From contig NC_090447.1 of NCBI RefSeq assembly GCF_031143425.1, forward strand, positions 28,548,238 to 28,612,237: DNA of 64,000 nucleotides, read 5' to 3'. The stretch comes from Pleurodeles waltl. Taxonomy: Eukaryota > Chordata > Amphibia > Caudata > Salamandridae. Every line of letters starts with the position of its first letter. Position 1 is the stretch's first letter. Positions 1-11,770 of the stretch are shown in pieces. Both the position numbers and the translations under genes were made by a program. The notes under the pieces were generated by a model. The model had not been told where the DNA came from. It was given only the letters and a program-made list of their open reading frames with translations, and searched no databases.

Positions 1-1868
1 GATTTTGCCAAGGTGTCTGTGCTGCACAAAGAGCTCGGCGGCCATTTTCCCTGTGATTGGGCGGTGCTCTGGCGGGCCAGGCTTCCCATGCTCCTCCTCG
101 GCTCGCGGTCTGTGTGGTTCCACATCACCCGCACACCTGCAAGGACAAAGGCAAGACTTACAACAGGGCCCTACAATGGGTATTACTTGTGCATGCAGTT
201 ACTCACATGGCCAATGGACACTATAGACCATCCTCTTTCCTGTAAGTGCACTCTGCCTGTGTCTAGAACAGACTTCATTATCATAAAGTTATTTTGTGGC
301 TCATTCACCCTACTCTATATTACTGTGTCTCACTCCTGAAGACAATACATTCAGGGTGGACTGCCCCATGGCGCAGGTGGCTAAGTCGACGCTATACATG
401 GTTAATTGTTAAGATAAATAAAACCTACCGCGCAACCTTGACTTTGGGGGGTACAGCTAGGACATTAGACACCTGAAAAGACAACACATTGCACAGGACT
501 TTGACAAAACTGTCAGCAATATGTGCCCTTTTTTTCAAGTTGCAAATATTTTGGTTACACTGTTTATTTAAAAATAAAAGAGCAGCGCTTGCTTTCATTT
601 TTCTGCAAACAGTTGCATAAAACAAAGGGGCATTCTGGAAGCATTATAAGTAGCCACTAATTGGTAGATGTTGCTTCTTACATGGACACCGCTCATATGG
701 GACCCTCTTTCAGTAATGCAAGGACCCGTCCTAGCACTAAGGGCTTAGTGTCAATGAACCATTACAACAGTCTCAATCATGCTCCTCACCTCTACCTTAC
801 TCCATTGTTCCTTTGACCACCCATCACCAATGACGCCTGCAAGAAAAAATATTTCCTGCGTCCTCACCAGTGGACTCTCTCATCCACATGCTATTCACGG
901 ATGGCCTATGCGTCTTGTGAGCCTACACTTTATGACTTCGTTTTTAGGACTTGATATCATTCCATTGACCAAAAGTCATCAACAATGATAGAAAATGACG
1001 TCGCCCAGTTCTTAGTTCCTTAGCACCCAGCCAAAGACAAATTCGCCTACTATCATGAATCTGAAATGGCTGTGGCTGCTTTTTTGTTCTTTAGTTTGAC
1101 CTCAGTAAAAGTAGCAAAGTGCATGTGTGTAAGGTATGGACAGTCTTGCCCTCATCCATACCTCACACCCATGCACCAGACATGCACATGGGACATCGGT
1201 GCAAGGATCGTGGTGTCACACAGAGGTGAACTTTACAAGAGTGGGTCTGTTACACTGAACTCCACCTGGATCTGAAAAAGGATTGTTCAGTACAAACAAT
1301 CTATCAGATGTGGTATGGTGCCACCACCGCTTCATCTCTGCAACACAGGACATGGACAGAAGCCGAATGTCAATGGAGAAAGCACATGTGGTGGCCCCTT
1401 CAGGTCACATGACAGGTTCACCTTATGGACCTAGGCCTCAGCACACACTCTAGATTAGAATGTTATCTGATTCAAAAAAAGTCAGGCACCCTTGAGAAGT
1501 AACTTATATGGCAGAAGACATACTTTTTAGAACAACAGTTAGAATCTTGACTTAATGAGATAAAACTTTATAACTAACATGAGACATACAAAAATGAAAC
1601 AAAGGACATTTTACGTTATACAACCGTATTGTTTGATTTTTTAAGGATGTCCTAATTTAAATTTTAACACTTTTTATACTGGTGTATTTTGTATTATATA
1701 GCAGGTGGTGTTGTACCCCTTTATGGTTTGAATTAGCTAAATAAAGTTCTTCCAAGTGTAAAGTGTACACAGTTATGTAGCATTGATGTTACCTGAAGAG
1801 CACTGTGGTTCACATACACATTAGTCGCACACTCAAGGCTACCCCAAAGATTGGCTGTAACCTAATGA
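1..1868. other. No recognisable gene or element
   Basis: Both strands contain only short open frames with no familiar motif. There is no recognisable RNA gene or transposon terminus. It may be old repeat or intergenic DNA. Confidence 0.5.
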
Positions 1869-2279
1869 GCGTACTTGCCTAAGATGAGAGTATACTGACG
1901 TGTACTTGCCTAAGATGAGAGTATACCGATATAATACTTGCCTAAGATGAAAGCATACTGACGCGTACTTGCCGAAGATGAGAGTATACCGACGTGTACT
2001 TACCTAAGATGAGAGCATACCGACGCGTACTTGCCTAAGATGAGAGCATATCGATGCGTACTTGCCTAAGATGAGAGCATACCGACGCGTACTTGCCTAG
2101 GAGGAGAGCATACCGACGCGTACTTGCCTAAGATGAGAGAATACCGACGCGTACTTGTCTAGGATGAGAGCATGCCGACGCGTACTTGTCTAGGATGAGA
2201 GCATGCCGACGTGTACTTGCCTAGGATGAGAGCATGCCAATGCGTACTTGCCTAAGATGACAGTATACCGACGCGTACT
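1869..2279. repeat. 31-bp minisatellite, about 13 copies
   Basis: A unit of 31 bp, with a core reading GTACTTGCCTAAGATGAGAG followed by a CATACCGACGC-type half, repeats head to tail about 13 times with scattered substitutions. Copies near the right side share a GTCTAGGATGAGAGCATGCCG variant, which suggests local homogenisation. The array ends about 170 bp before the first DIRS gag start codon, where the left terminal repeat of that element would be expected. Confidence 0.9.
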
Positions 2280-2447
2280 CCCGACAGCCATTTCCCTGGG
2301 CCACACCACCTCCTACAACCACTGCCTCTGCTTTTCCCCGCCCATAGGAGGAGCCCACACAGGTTTTCACTGGCTCTTGTGAGGAAATTAACCCTTTCCT
2401 CACTGCTTTTGTCTGTCATTCACCACAGCTTGTATAATTTCATAACA

Positions 2448-3790
2448 ATGGACAGCTCCCCTATTTCTCATGCTGCCATTGAGGAGGAGGAGGCTATTAA
2501 AGAGAACTTAAAAGATTTTATCCAAATGTCAGTTGAACAAGCAGTCTCTGCTTCACTGGAAATATTATCCAAAAATCTGGAAACTTCTGTGGTAAAATTG
2601 GTTTCCAAGACGATTTTAGTCCAGTCTGCGGGGATAGCAGAAAGCGTCCTTGTGCTTCAAAAAATACCAAAGCGACGCGATTGATTGGTGAGGATTTCTC
2701 ACACAGGACAGAGGACGTGGTTCCTCAAAGGCCTCCCTTATGGGAGGGGATAACCTCTAACAAATCATCTAAAATATGTGAGTCCAAATCTAAACATATT
2801 TCTTCTCCTATTATAATTTCAAAAATTCTGGACACTGATGATGAATTGCATGACCATAACCCTGATTTGGATACTTACAACATTGATAATGGAGATTCTT
2901 TCTCCCCTCCTCCTCCCAAGAAAGCCAAATTGGAGGCTCAAGAACTTTCTAAGTCATGCGAAGTCACAGATGCAGATGGGGAACCTATGTTCGACCCAAA
3001 TGACATTCAGCATTTGCATTCCACTGAATGGTTTCCTGCGGACCATGTGGCTGAATACGTAACCTCCAAATTGCCCATTCCTCTTGACAAACAAGTCAGA
3101 GCGAAATTAAAATCAGAATGTCCTCGCCCATCTCTAAGCTCAAAAATATCAGCAACTCCTGCTATTGACTCTTCCCTCGTCACGTTTTTCACAAAGTTTG
3201 GGAAAGACCCAGGCAAAGCAGTGGATTAGGCTTGGTCCACATGCCAGGACAAATTGTTAGATGTTGTGGGACCTTTGACCCGCATTTTTGACATGGCGGA
3301 AACAGCCCGTTTGGAAAATGCTATCATAGACCCTGTTGAATTATCGTTATGGATACAACAAGCTATATGTTTATTAGGTAACACCAATTCTCCAATTACC
3401 CATGAGCACAGGAAGGGGCTCCTGCTCCAGCTCGATCCCAAACTAGTGAGCCTGGCAGTCTCAGATCCAGGGATTAAAGCGGAAGGTCTCCTTTTTGGCG
3501 ACTCTTTTATCAAAGAGATTAGTGAATATGTTGCTACGTTTGCATCACTGGACAAGGTGCAACAATCGCTCAAGAAGATGTTCTCCAGTCGGGTTTTCAC
3601 CAGGGCCGGCAGAGGCAGGAACCACTTTGCAGCCAGAACATATAATAACCAATGTTCCCGTGGCGCATATACCAACACCTACCAGGAATACAGACCTCAC
3701 TTTTACTCGCAGAGAAATCATGGTTTCAGAAACAAGGGCAACAGGGGTTCCAGGTTCTCTTCCCAGCCCGGTAAGTCAACCTTTTGGCCT
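2448..3790 (+). pseudogene. DIRS gag-like ORF, frameshifted
   Basis: The chosen start ATG at 2448 opens an acidic N-terminus (MDSSPISH, then EEEEAIKENL) with a helical stretch typical of DIRS ORF1. The frame stops at 2684, and the reading continues in another frame from about 2681, so there is one frameshift. A further in-frame TAG lies at 3227-3229. The second half reads as a helical domain, then an Arg/Gly/Asn-rich tail (about 3590-3770) with GRGRN and GNRGSR, like the basic nucleic-acid-binding end of DIRS gag. This would be the structural protein of the particle. It is not functional as it stands. Confidence 0.8.
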
Positions 3791-5251
3791 TCCTGTTGTA
3801 GGAGGTCATCTTGTATTGTTCCTTCCAAAATGGCAGTCTGTCACAGCAGATCCTTGGGTTTTAAACACCGCCCAGGGATACACTATCGAGCTCTACTCAG
3901 AGCCTTTTCAATCAATCTTTCCTCATCCTCCCCAGTTTTCTTTAGAAATGACACACTTGATTTCTGCAGAAATTCAGTCTCTTCTTCAAAAATAAGCAAT
4001 TGTCCCTTGCCCCTCGACCCTCCGGGCTTTGTCAGCTCGGTCTTTTTAGTTCAAAAGAAAAACAAAACAATGGGGCCAGTTATCAATCTAAAACAGTTTA
4101 ACCAATTTGTCGTCTACCGTCCCTTCATAATGGAAACCACCCTGCATCTCAGAGATTATTTACTTCAGGGTGACTTGATGGTTCGGTTAGACCTTCAGGA
4201 TGCGTATCTCACAGTCCCCATGCATCCGGATTCAAGAAAGTTATTACAATTCCAATGGCTCAATCAAACATATAATTTTTCTTCCCTACCTTTCGGTGTT
4301 TCTTCTGCCCCATGGTGTTTCACAAAACATATGAAACCAATCGTAGCCTTTCTCAGAGCTCGGGGAGTCAGATTGATCATTTACTTGGACGATATCCTTC
4401 TCATGAACCAAAATTGTTTGTCTCTTCTTTCTCATGTTCAACTAGCTTGCACTCTTTTCATAGATCTCGGCTTCATATCAACAAAGAAAAGTCTTCCCTA
4501 GTTCCTGTTCAAAGAATAGAGTTTTTAGGTTTCCTGGTGGATTCCGTTTCGGCCACACTTCTTCTTCCATCCGCGAAAATAAAATCCATCAAATCGGAAA
4601 TTCTCCAAACTTTACACAGTTCCCTTCTTTCTATCAGATCCCTAGCAAGAACAGTAGGTCTTCTGTTGTCATCAATCCAGACCATTTTCCCAGGCCCTGT
4701 TACATTATCGAGCCCTTCAAAGATTAAAGATTTGTCATCTCCAAAGAGGTCTTGCTTATTCGGACTCTATCGCCCTAGATCAAGACTCTCGAACAGAGTT
4801 GCAATGGTGGATAGACCATTTAGACGCATGGAACAGCAGGACCATTTTGCATCATCCCCAGATCTTGTATTAGAATCAGATGCAAGTCTGCTAGGTTGGG
4901 AGGCCCAGTGTGGTCCAACCTCGACTGGAGGTACATGGTCTCTAGAGGAGTCAAAGTTGCACACAATTGTTTAGAGATGCTTGCCAGTTCCTTTGCAATC
5001 AAAAGCCTGGCAAGAGACAGAGTTTGTTGCTCAGTTCTTCTCAGGATGGACAACGTTTCAGTGGTCCGTTACATCAACCATTTGGGAGGCACAAAGTCCA
5101 AACCTCTAGCGGAATTAGCGGAAGGGTTTTGGGATTTTTGTCTTCAAAACAGAATTTCAGTCCATGCAGAATACTTACCAGGCAATCTCAATTCAGTAGC
5201 TGATTGGCACTCTGGCCATTTTCGAGACTCAAGCGATTGGGAGCTCCATCC
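3775..5251 (+). pseudogene. DIRS reverse transcriptase-RNase H, multiply frameshifted
   Basis: The domain starts with a DPWVLNTAQGYTIEL block at about 3850-3895, overlapping the gag tail in another frame. The RT palm motifs are clear: RLDLQDAYLTVPMHP (about 4186-4230) and the catalytic YLDD box (about 4383). Frame changes near 3995, 4400-4500 and 4960 are needed to follow it. RNase H follows, with ESDASLLGWE (about 4873), an RMDN block (about 5045) and HAEYLPGNLN. The C-terminal block HFRDSSDW (about 5218) is the usual end of DIRS RNase H. Two bases later the sequence turns into LTR, so everything downstream, including any methyltransferase domain, is lost. It is a pseudogene, with one or more frameshifts in RT and RNase H. 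Confidence 0.88.
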
Positions 5252-6958
5252 CGACCCAGAGGACCGGTGATGCAGTCTTTTGTTGCCTGCGGTTGCAGCG
5301 GGAAGATTCCGTCGACCCACGGGAGATTTCTTCAGAGCTCCTGGTGCAAGAAGGAGGCAGGCTACCCCCAGAGCATGCACCACCAGGAAACAGTCGAGAA
5401 AGCCGGCAGGATGAAGCGATACAAGGTTGCAGTAGTCGTCTTTGCTACTTTGTTAAGGTTTTGCAGGCGTCCTGAGCAGTCAGCGGTCGATCCTTTGGCA
5501 GAAGGTGAAGAGGGAGATGCAGAGGAACTCTGGTGAGCTCTTGCATTCAGTATCTGAAGAATTCCCCAAAGCAGAGACCCTAAATAGCCAGAAAAGGAGG
5601 TTTGGCTACCTAGGAAGGAGGATAGGCTAGTAAGAAAGGTAAGAGCCTATCAGAAGGACGTCACCTGCTGGCCCTGGCCACTCAGAGCAGTCCAGTGTGC
5701 CAGCACACCTCTGAATGCAAGATGGCAGAGATCTGGGGCACGCTGGAGGAGCTCTGGACACCTCCCCTGGGAGGAGTAGGTCAGGGAAGTGATCACTCCC
5801 CTTTCCTTTGTCCAGTTTCGCACCAGAGCAGGGCTGGGGGATCCCTGAACCGGTGTAGACTGGCTTATGCAGAGAAGGGCACCATCTGTGCCCATCAAAG
5901 CATTTCCAGAGGCTGGGGGAGGCTGCGCCTCCCCAGCCCTGACACCTATTTCCAAAGGGAGAGGGTGTAACACCCTCTCTCTGAGGAAGTCCTTTGTTCT
6001 GCCTTCCTGGGCCAGGCCTGGCTGGACCCCAGGAGGGCAGAAACCTGTCTGAGGGGTTGGCAGCAGCAGCTGCAGTGAAACCCCGGGAAAGGCAGTTTGG
6101 CAGTACCCGGGTTCTGTGCTAGAGACCCGGGGGAATCATGGAATTGTCCCCCCAATGCCAGTATGGCATTGGGGTGACAATTCCATGATCTTAGACATGT
6201 TACATGGCCATGTTCGGAGTTACCATTGTGACGCTATACATAGGTAGTGACCTATGTATAGTGCACGCGTGTAATGGTGTCCCCGCACTCACAAAGTCCG
6301 GGGAATTTGCCCTGAACAATGTGGGGGCACCTTGGCTAGTGCCAGGGTGCCCACACACTAAGTAACTTTGCACCCAACCTTTACCAGGTGAAGATTAGAC
6401 ATATAGGTGACTTATAAGTTACTTATGTGCAGTGGTAAATGGCTGTGAAATAACGTGGACGTTATTTCACTCAGGCTGCACTGGCAGGCCTGTGTAAGAT
6501 TTGTCAGATCTCCCTATGGGTGGCAAAAGAAATGCTGCAGCCCATAGGGATCTCCTGGAACCCCAATACCCTGGGTACCTCAGTACCATATACTAGGGAA
6601 TTATAAGGGTGTTCCAGTATGCCAATGTGAATTGGTGAAATTGGTCACTAGCCTGTTAGTGACAATTTGGAAAGCAGAGAGAGCATAACCACTGAGGTTC
6701 TGGTTAGCAGAGCCTCAGTGAGGCAGTTAGACATCACACAGGGAACACATACATATAGTCCACAAACCTATGAGCACTGGGGTCCCGGCTAGCAGGGTCC
6801 CAGTGATACATAAACATACTGACAACATAGGGTTTTCACTATGAGCCCTGGGCCCTGGCTAGCAGGATCCCAGTGAAACAGTGAAAACACCCTGACATAT
6901 ACTCACAAACAGGACAAAAGTGGGGGTAACAAGGCTAGAAAGAGGCTACTTTCTCACA
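5252..6958 (-). mobile_element. Truncated LTR of the giant-LTR family inside the DIRS element
   Basis: Read on the minus strand, this begins at 6958 with TGTGAGAAAGTAGCC, the same start as the complete LTR at 54125. It follows that LTR for about 1.7 kb, to roughly LTR position 55830. The 5' LTR edge is intact; the 3' half of the LTR, any internal region and a second LTR are missing. Similarity is clearly lower than between the two LTRs of the complete element, with several indels, so this copy is older. It directly abuts DIRS RNase H on the left and DIRS recombinase on the right, so the loss took DIRS sequence with it. Confidence 0.88.
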
Positions 6959-7837
6959 CTCCAGGAACAAAAAAGGCGTACAAAGCAGCTTGGTCTCTTT
7001 GGCACAGCTGGTGTGTGGGAAAATACATTGATTCCTTCACCGCAGATATAACCTTTATTGTTTATTTCTTGGCAGCGGAAGCCATTAAAGGGAAGACTTA
7101 TCGTACCATTAACTTGTACAGGTCAGCTATATCTTCTTCACACACTTACATCAACGGTAAGCCAGTGGGGTAACATCTGTTAGTTTGCCGTCTTTTGAAG
7201 GTAGTACAATTTTCCAATCCTCCTAAACCTAAATACAGTTCTTTGTGGGATGTAAATTCTGTTTTTAATCTTTTTACTTCTTGGCCAGATAATCCAAGGT
7301 TTATTTTGAAAAATATTATCTGCTAAGCTTACCATGCTTTTGTGCCTTGTCTCTTTTAAAAGCCTCTCTGATGTTAAAGCTTTAGATGTTACCACTCGTC
7401 ATTTCACTCCAACAGGTGTTCTGTTTAATATTCACAGACGCACGAAGACTAATCTGTCGTCAGTTTTCTATCCCTATTTTCCTGACCACCCTAAGTTATG
7501 TGTGGGCCAATGTTTGAAAGCTTATGAACAACAGACAGTCGATTTGAGAGTTGCCTCAGCGTCCCAACTCCTCATTTCTTTCCGAAAACCTTTCAAACCT
7601 GTGTCCTTCCCTATTTCAGCTCGATGGGTCAAGTGGATTATGTCCTTAGTGGGTATCAATACTTCTGCCTTTGGGACCCATTCAGCCAGGGGAGCTATGG
7701 CTTCTAAGGCTTTTTGGAGCGGTTCCCGGTTGGAGGACATTCTCAGATCGGCTGACTGGTCTAATGATAATGTATTCAAAGTGTTTTATTGTAAACCAGT
7801 TCAACATGCTTCATTAAATGTAATAGATTCTCTTTAA
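6959..7837 (+). pseudogene. DIRS tyrosine recombinase, broken
   Basis: The N-terminal part (about 6970-7170) has the DIRS block RTINLYRSAIS, followed by NGKPVG and then a TAA where these proteins usually read Gln. More stops occur near 7323. The C-terminal 167 codons (7334-7837) are open. They contain SDVKALD, RRTKTN, the active-site THSARGA box (His and second Arg present), SADWS, and FYCKP with the presumed nucleophilic Tyr. In the family the first catalytic Arg usually lies just before SD(V/L)xAL; here that position reads S-L, so it may be lost. The enzyme would insert the circular cDNA without staggered-cut target duplication. Confidence 0.87.
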
Positions 7838-7872
7838 ACTAGCATAATAGGAGCCTCCGGTCTTGTCATAAA

Positions 7873-7933
7873 ATGTAGATTTTCCTAGTAGTTTATGAAG
7901 GAAAGTCTTAATTTTATTAAAGACACAGAGGCG
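7873..7933 (+). repeat. DIRS internal complementary region arm
   Basis: These 61 bases are the reverse complement of 8404-8464 with one visible mismatch, and weaker complementarity continues about 10 bp inward. In DIRS-1-like elements an internal region complementary to the outer end of the terminal repeat templates end completion of the cDNA. The position, 36 bp after the recombinase stop, fits that role. Confidence 0.85.
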
Positions 7934-8403
7934 ATTATTATCCCACCTCTACAAATTCTTACCTTTTGTTTATTCCCTCCCTCACAGCATCTTCAACGAA
8001 TCCACAGGCTTCCTCCTAAAAGGCTGCTTTGCTAAGCAACACCTTAAAAGAGCCCCTGCATCAACCGTGTTTCAAATCAAACATCTTCAATCAGACGTTC
8101 GGATCCTTCCAAGTTCTGTTTCTGGACTTCTATTTATTATACAATAACTTTTGTCCGTTTTCATGGCAATCTGCATTTGTTGTTCTATTATTCCATTATT
8201 TGTTACTTTTTAATCTCGCACAAGAAAAGAGGGCTGTTCTCAGCCAAGATAAGTATTATAGGGGCAGCCTGTTGGTGATTGGTACATTATACTAGACTAC
8301 GTGTTGTTTCCCATTGGCCACTTTTGTTTCCCTGATGGGATTTGTAGTTTTGTCTTGACTGCAGCTGCTATTTAAATAAACAAGAAAAAAATACCATAAT
8401 ACT

Positions 8404-8464
8404 CACCTCTGTGTCTTTAATAAAATTAAGACTTTCCTTCATAAACTACTAGGAAAATCTACAT
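8404..8464 (-). repeat. Right terminus of the DIRS element (inverted repeat arm)
   Basis: This is the partner of 7873-7933 in inverted orientation. It marks the outer right end of the DIRS element. The roughly 460 bp between the arms, AT-rich with no open frame of note, would be the body of the right terminal repeat. Confidence 0.85.
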
Positions 8465-9304
8465 ATATGTTTATTTGCTTCAAAGGCTGTATCACAAATC
8501 TCAATGGGTCTTCTTTTGGGACAAACAAGAGGTTCAAAACTTAATGCACCCAGGAGTGAGGACAGAGGTCCCACCTGACTCACGCATCTTTTCAGGGGCA
8601 CTACTCCTGATGATTGGCCATTCAAAGAGAATCTAGCTGTAGGGCCTGAGTAGTCAGCCAAGGACACACATATTTTGAATGAATGAACACAATTACATCA
8701 GCAAAGCATGTTACGAAATAGAAATCTTACACCCACTCACAAGTAGTTCCCAGACTATGAAACCGGTACTGCGGTTTACAAATGATATGAGTGCACTGCA
8801 CAAATGCTAATGCAATAACTTAACACAAGATAACATATGTGCCCTGATGCATAAAGAGAAAGCTTCTATGCATATATGAGTCCAGACATTCATTGCTGCA
8901 TCTAACCCACTTCATTACACAAGCATACTTGCAATCAATAACCTTACAATGGTTGTAAGAGCAACGTTTCATCCAAAGTTTGTCTCTTTTACCAAATTGT
9001 ATATATAATTTAGATCAGACATGACTTTGAGACTGTCATCCTCCTGAACTGAACCATAATAATGGGCTGTGAACTACTTAGGGCATCCACTGTCACCCGA
9101 GTTCTTCCTGTTCTAAAACTACTACTTCCTATTTTGAAGCAAGAATAAAGTAAAAAGTCCAAAACATGCTTCACAGAGCCCATCCTAGGATGAGCTCCTG
9201 CCAATCAGCAAAGGAAGAACCTTTGCACTAACCACAAGCGGGGTGCAGTCCACAGGTCACGACAAGGTGTAAATTACACAGTAAGCCTCTGTCTCTGAGT
9301 CTTG
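8465..9304. other. No recognisable gene or element
   Basis: This spacer lies between the DIRS right end and the solo LTR. It holds only short open frames and no recognisable domain. Confidence 0.5.
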
Positions 9305-9309
9305 TCCCT
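9305..9309. repeat. Target-site duplication (TCCCT), left copy
   Basis: It is identical to 11771-11775 and immediately outside the TG...CA ends of the solo LTR. Confidence 0.8.
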
Positions 9310-11770
9310 TGCAGGAAGCTGGCTCTGTATATACTATATAGTGTGCATTGAGTCCAGGGGTTCCCCAGAGGCTTAACAGAGGCTAAAGTAGATAATACTA
9401 ATGCTCTCTTTGTGGTAGTGCGGTCGAGCAGTTAGGCTTATCAGTGTAGTGCAAAGCATTTGTTGTACACACACAGAAAATAGAAGAAGCGCACACTCAA
9501 TGACTTAACTCCAGACCAATGGATTTTATATTGCAAAAATATATATTTTCTTAGTTTATTTTTAGAACCCTAACATTCAAGTTGCAGGTAAGTACCTAAA
9601 ACGTTTCGTATTTCACACAGGTATCAACAGTACTTTGTTTGAAATAGGTAAGTAATACAGTTTTTGAATTAGTGGCAAAAAGCTATTTTAAAAATGGACA
9701 CAGCACATTTTTCAAACAGTTCCTGGGGGGAAGAAAAGTTAGATCTGCTTACAGGTAAGTACAACACTTACAGTCTCAGTCTCTGGGTTTTAGGAAGTCC
9801 ACTGGTTGGGGTTCAAGTTAACCTCAAACACCCACCACCAGCAACACTGGGCCGGCCGGGTGCAGAGGTCAAAGTTGAGCAAATTTAACGAGGGATCCTA
9901 TGGAGACAGTGGGGACTCGGAATCCGGTCAGCCAGCAGGTAAGTACCTGTGACTCGGAGGGCAGACCAGGGGGGATTAGAAGAGCACTAAAGGGGCCACA
10001 AGTAGGCACCAAACACACACCCTCAGCGGCACAGGGGTGGCCAAGTGCAGGGTGCAAACAGGACATTGGGTTTTCAATGCTGGTCTATGAAGAGACCCCG
10101 GGGGTCACTCAGAGGCTGCAGGCAGAGGCCAAGGGGGTGTTGTGGGCACACCACTGAACGGATAGGGAGGAGGGCCGCCTGCTGAATGATGAGGCAATGG
10201 GGGTCGGTTTCTACAAGGCATGGGGGCTGCGTGTGCAGGGTGCCTTTAGGCGTCGGATATCGTTGTCGGAGCTTCGCGGTCAGGGGGGTCCTTGGGATTT
10301 CCCTCTGCAGGTGTCGTCGTGGAGAGGTCAACCAAGGGTGGGCACTTGCTCCCAATTGCTTGGGGACGCTCCCTTGCTGGGTGGACCACCTGGACACGGG
10401 CAGTCCTCTGGAGTTGGCAGAGGTCACTGGGCCTGCTGGACGCGTCGCTGCTCTTTTTGCAGGTTCTTTGAAGCAGGAGACAGGCCGGTAGGGCTGAGGC
10501 CAAAGCAGTTGTCGTCTTCCTTCTTCTCTGCTGGGGGTTTCAGCTTAGCAGTCCTTCTTCTTCTTGTAGTCACCAGGAATCTGGTGAGCTGGGTTTAGGG
10601 AGGCCCTTAAATCCTAGATTGAGGGGCTTGTTGGGGGTCAGAGGGCAGTAGCCAATGGCTACTGTCCCTTTGGGGAGAGGGGCACATTCCTATACCTATT
10701 GGTCCATGTCCTCCAAACCAAGATGGAGGATTCTGCAGGGAGGGGGTCACCTCAGCTCTGGACACCTTAGGGGTGGTCCCAGCTGGGGTGGTCACTCCTC
10801 CCTGTTTTCCTTAATTTTCCTGCCAGACTTGCCGCTAAAAGTGGGGTTTTGTCCAGAGGCGGGCACCTCCAATAGCTGGAGTGCCCTGGGGCACTGCAAC
10901 CCGAGGAACGAGCCTTTGACGCTCACCACCAGGTGTTACAGTTCCTGCAAGGGGGGGGGGGGGAGGTGTGAAGCACCTCCACCCAGAACAAGCTTTGTTT
11001 CTGACCACAGAGTGCACAAAGCCACTCACCCCATGTGGTCAGAAACATGTCTGAAAGTGGCAGGCTGGCACAGATCGGTCAGTCTAAGAGGCCCTTTGTT
11101 TGCATTTTTCCATAAATCCAACACTGGCATTTGTGGGTTTATTGTGCTGAGAAGTTTGATACCTAACTTCCTAGTATTCACTGAAGCCATTATGGTGCTG
11201 TGGAGTTCGTAATGACAAACTCCCAGACCATATACTCAATATGGCTACACTGCACTTACAATGTCTAAGGATGTACTTAGACACTGTAGGGGCATATTGC
11301 TCATGCAGCTATGCCCTCACCTGTGGTACAGAGCACCCTGCCTTAGGGCTGTAAGGCCTGCTAGAGGGGCGACTTACCTTTGCCACAGGCAGTGGTTTGT
11401 GGGCATGGCACCCTGAGAGGGGTGCCATGTCTACTTTGTCTTTTTCTACTCTCCAGCACACACAAGCTGCAAGGCAGTGTGCAAGTGCTGAGTGAGGGGT
11501 CCCCTAGGGTGGCATAATACATACTCTAGCCCTTAGAGACCTTCCCTGGCCAAAGGGCCCTTGTTACCATGGGTACCTTTTACAAGGGACTTAACTGTGT
11601 GCCAGGGCTGTGCCAATTGTGGAAGGAAAGATATAGTTTCAGGGAAAGAACACTGGTGCATGGGCCAGGTTAGCAGGATCCCACCACACTTTCAATCAAA
11701 GATGGCATCAATATTAGGCAAAAGGTGTGTGGGGGGGGGGTAACCATGCCAACAGTGGCACTCTCCTACA
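9310..11770 (-). mobile_element. Solo LTR (2.46 kb) with TCCCT target duplication
   Basis: Read on the minus strand, it starts TGTAGGAGAGTGCC at 11770 and ends ...CCAGCTTCCTGCA at 9310, so it has TG...CA ends. It is flanked by TCCCT at 9305-9309 and again at 11771-11775, a perfect 5-bp target duplication. Its layout parallels the LTR at 54125: a GTTACCCCC box some 30-40 nt from the start, a CTCCATCTTGG stretch in the middle, and an end with TTAAGCC-type blocks before CCAGC-TCCT-CA. The sequences otherwise differ, so it belongs to a related but distinct family. There is no internal region, as expected after recombination between two LTRs. The runs of 10 or more G on the plus strand (near 10948 and 11732) are part of it. 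Confidence 0.82.

Larger units (their letters stand above)
2280..8464 (+). mobile_element. Decayed DIRS-type (tyrosine recombinase) retrotransposon
   Basis: The order gag-like, reverse transcriptase, RNase H, tyrosine recombinase, then a pair of inverted repeats is that of DIRS-1-like retrotransposons. These integrate through a tyrosine recombinase and lack a DDE integrase. All reading frames carry stops or frameshifts. A minus-strand LTR fragment (5252-6958) sits between RNase H and the recombinase, where vertebrate DIRS elements normally carry a Dam-like methyltransferase domain; that domain is absent. The right terminus at 8464 is set by the inverted repeat with 7873-7933. No left terminal repeat is visible, so the left boundary is approximate. 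Confidence 0.9.

Noticed and set aside
361..480. tRNA-derived SINE head
   Set aside because: Only a vague A-box-like string (GGTGGCTAAGTCG), with no B box or tail.
1869..2279. CRISPR array (31-bp repeats)
   Set aside because: The units are directly contiguous, without spacers, and the context is eukaryotic.
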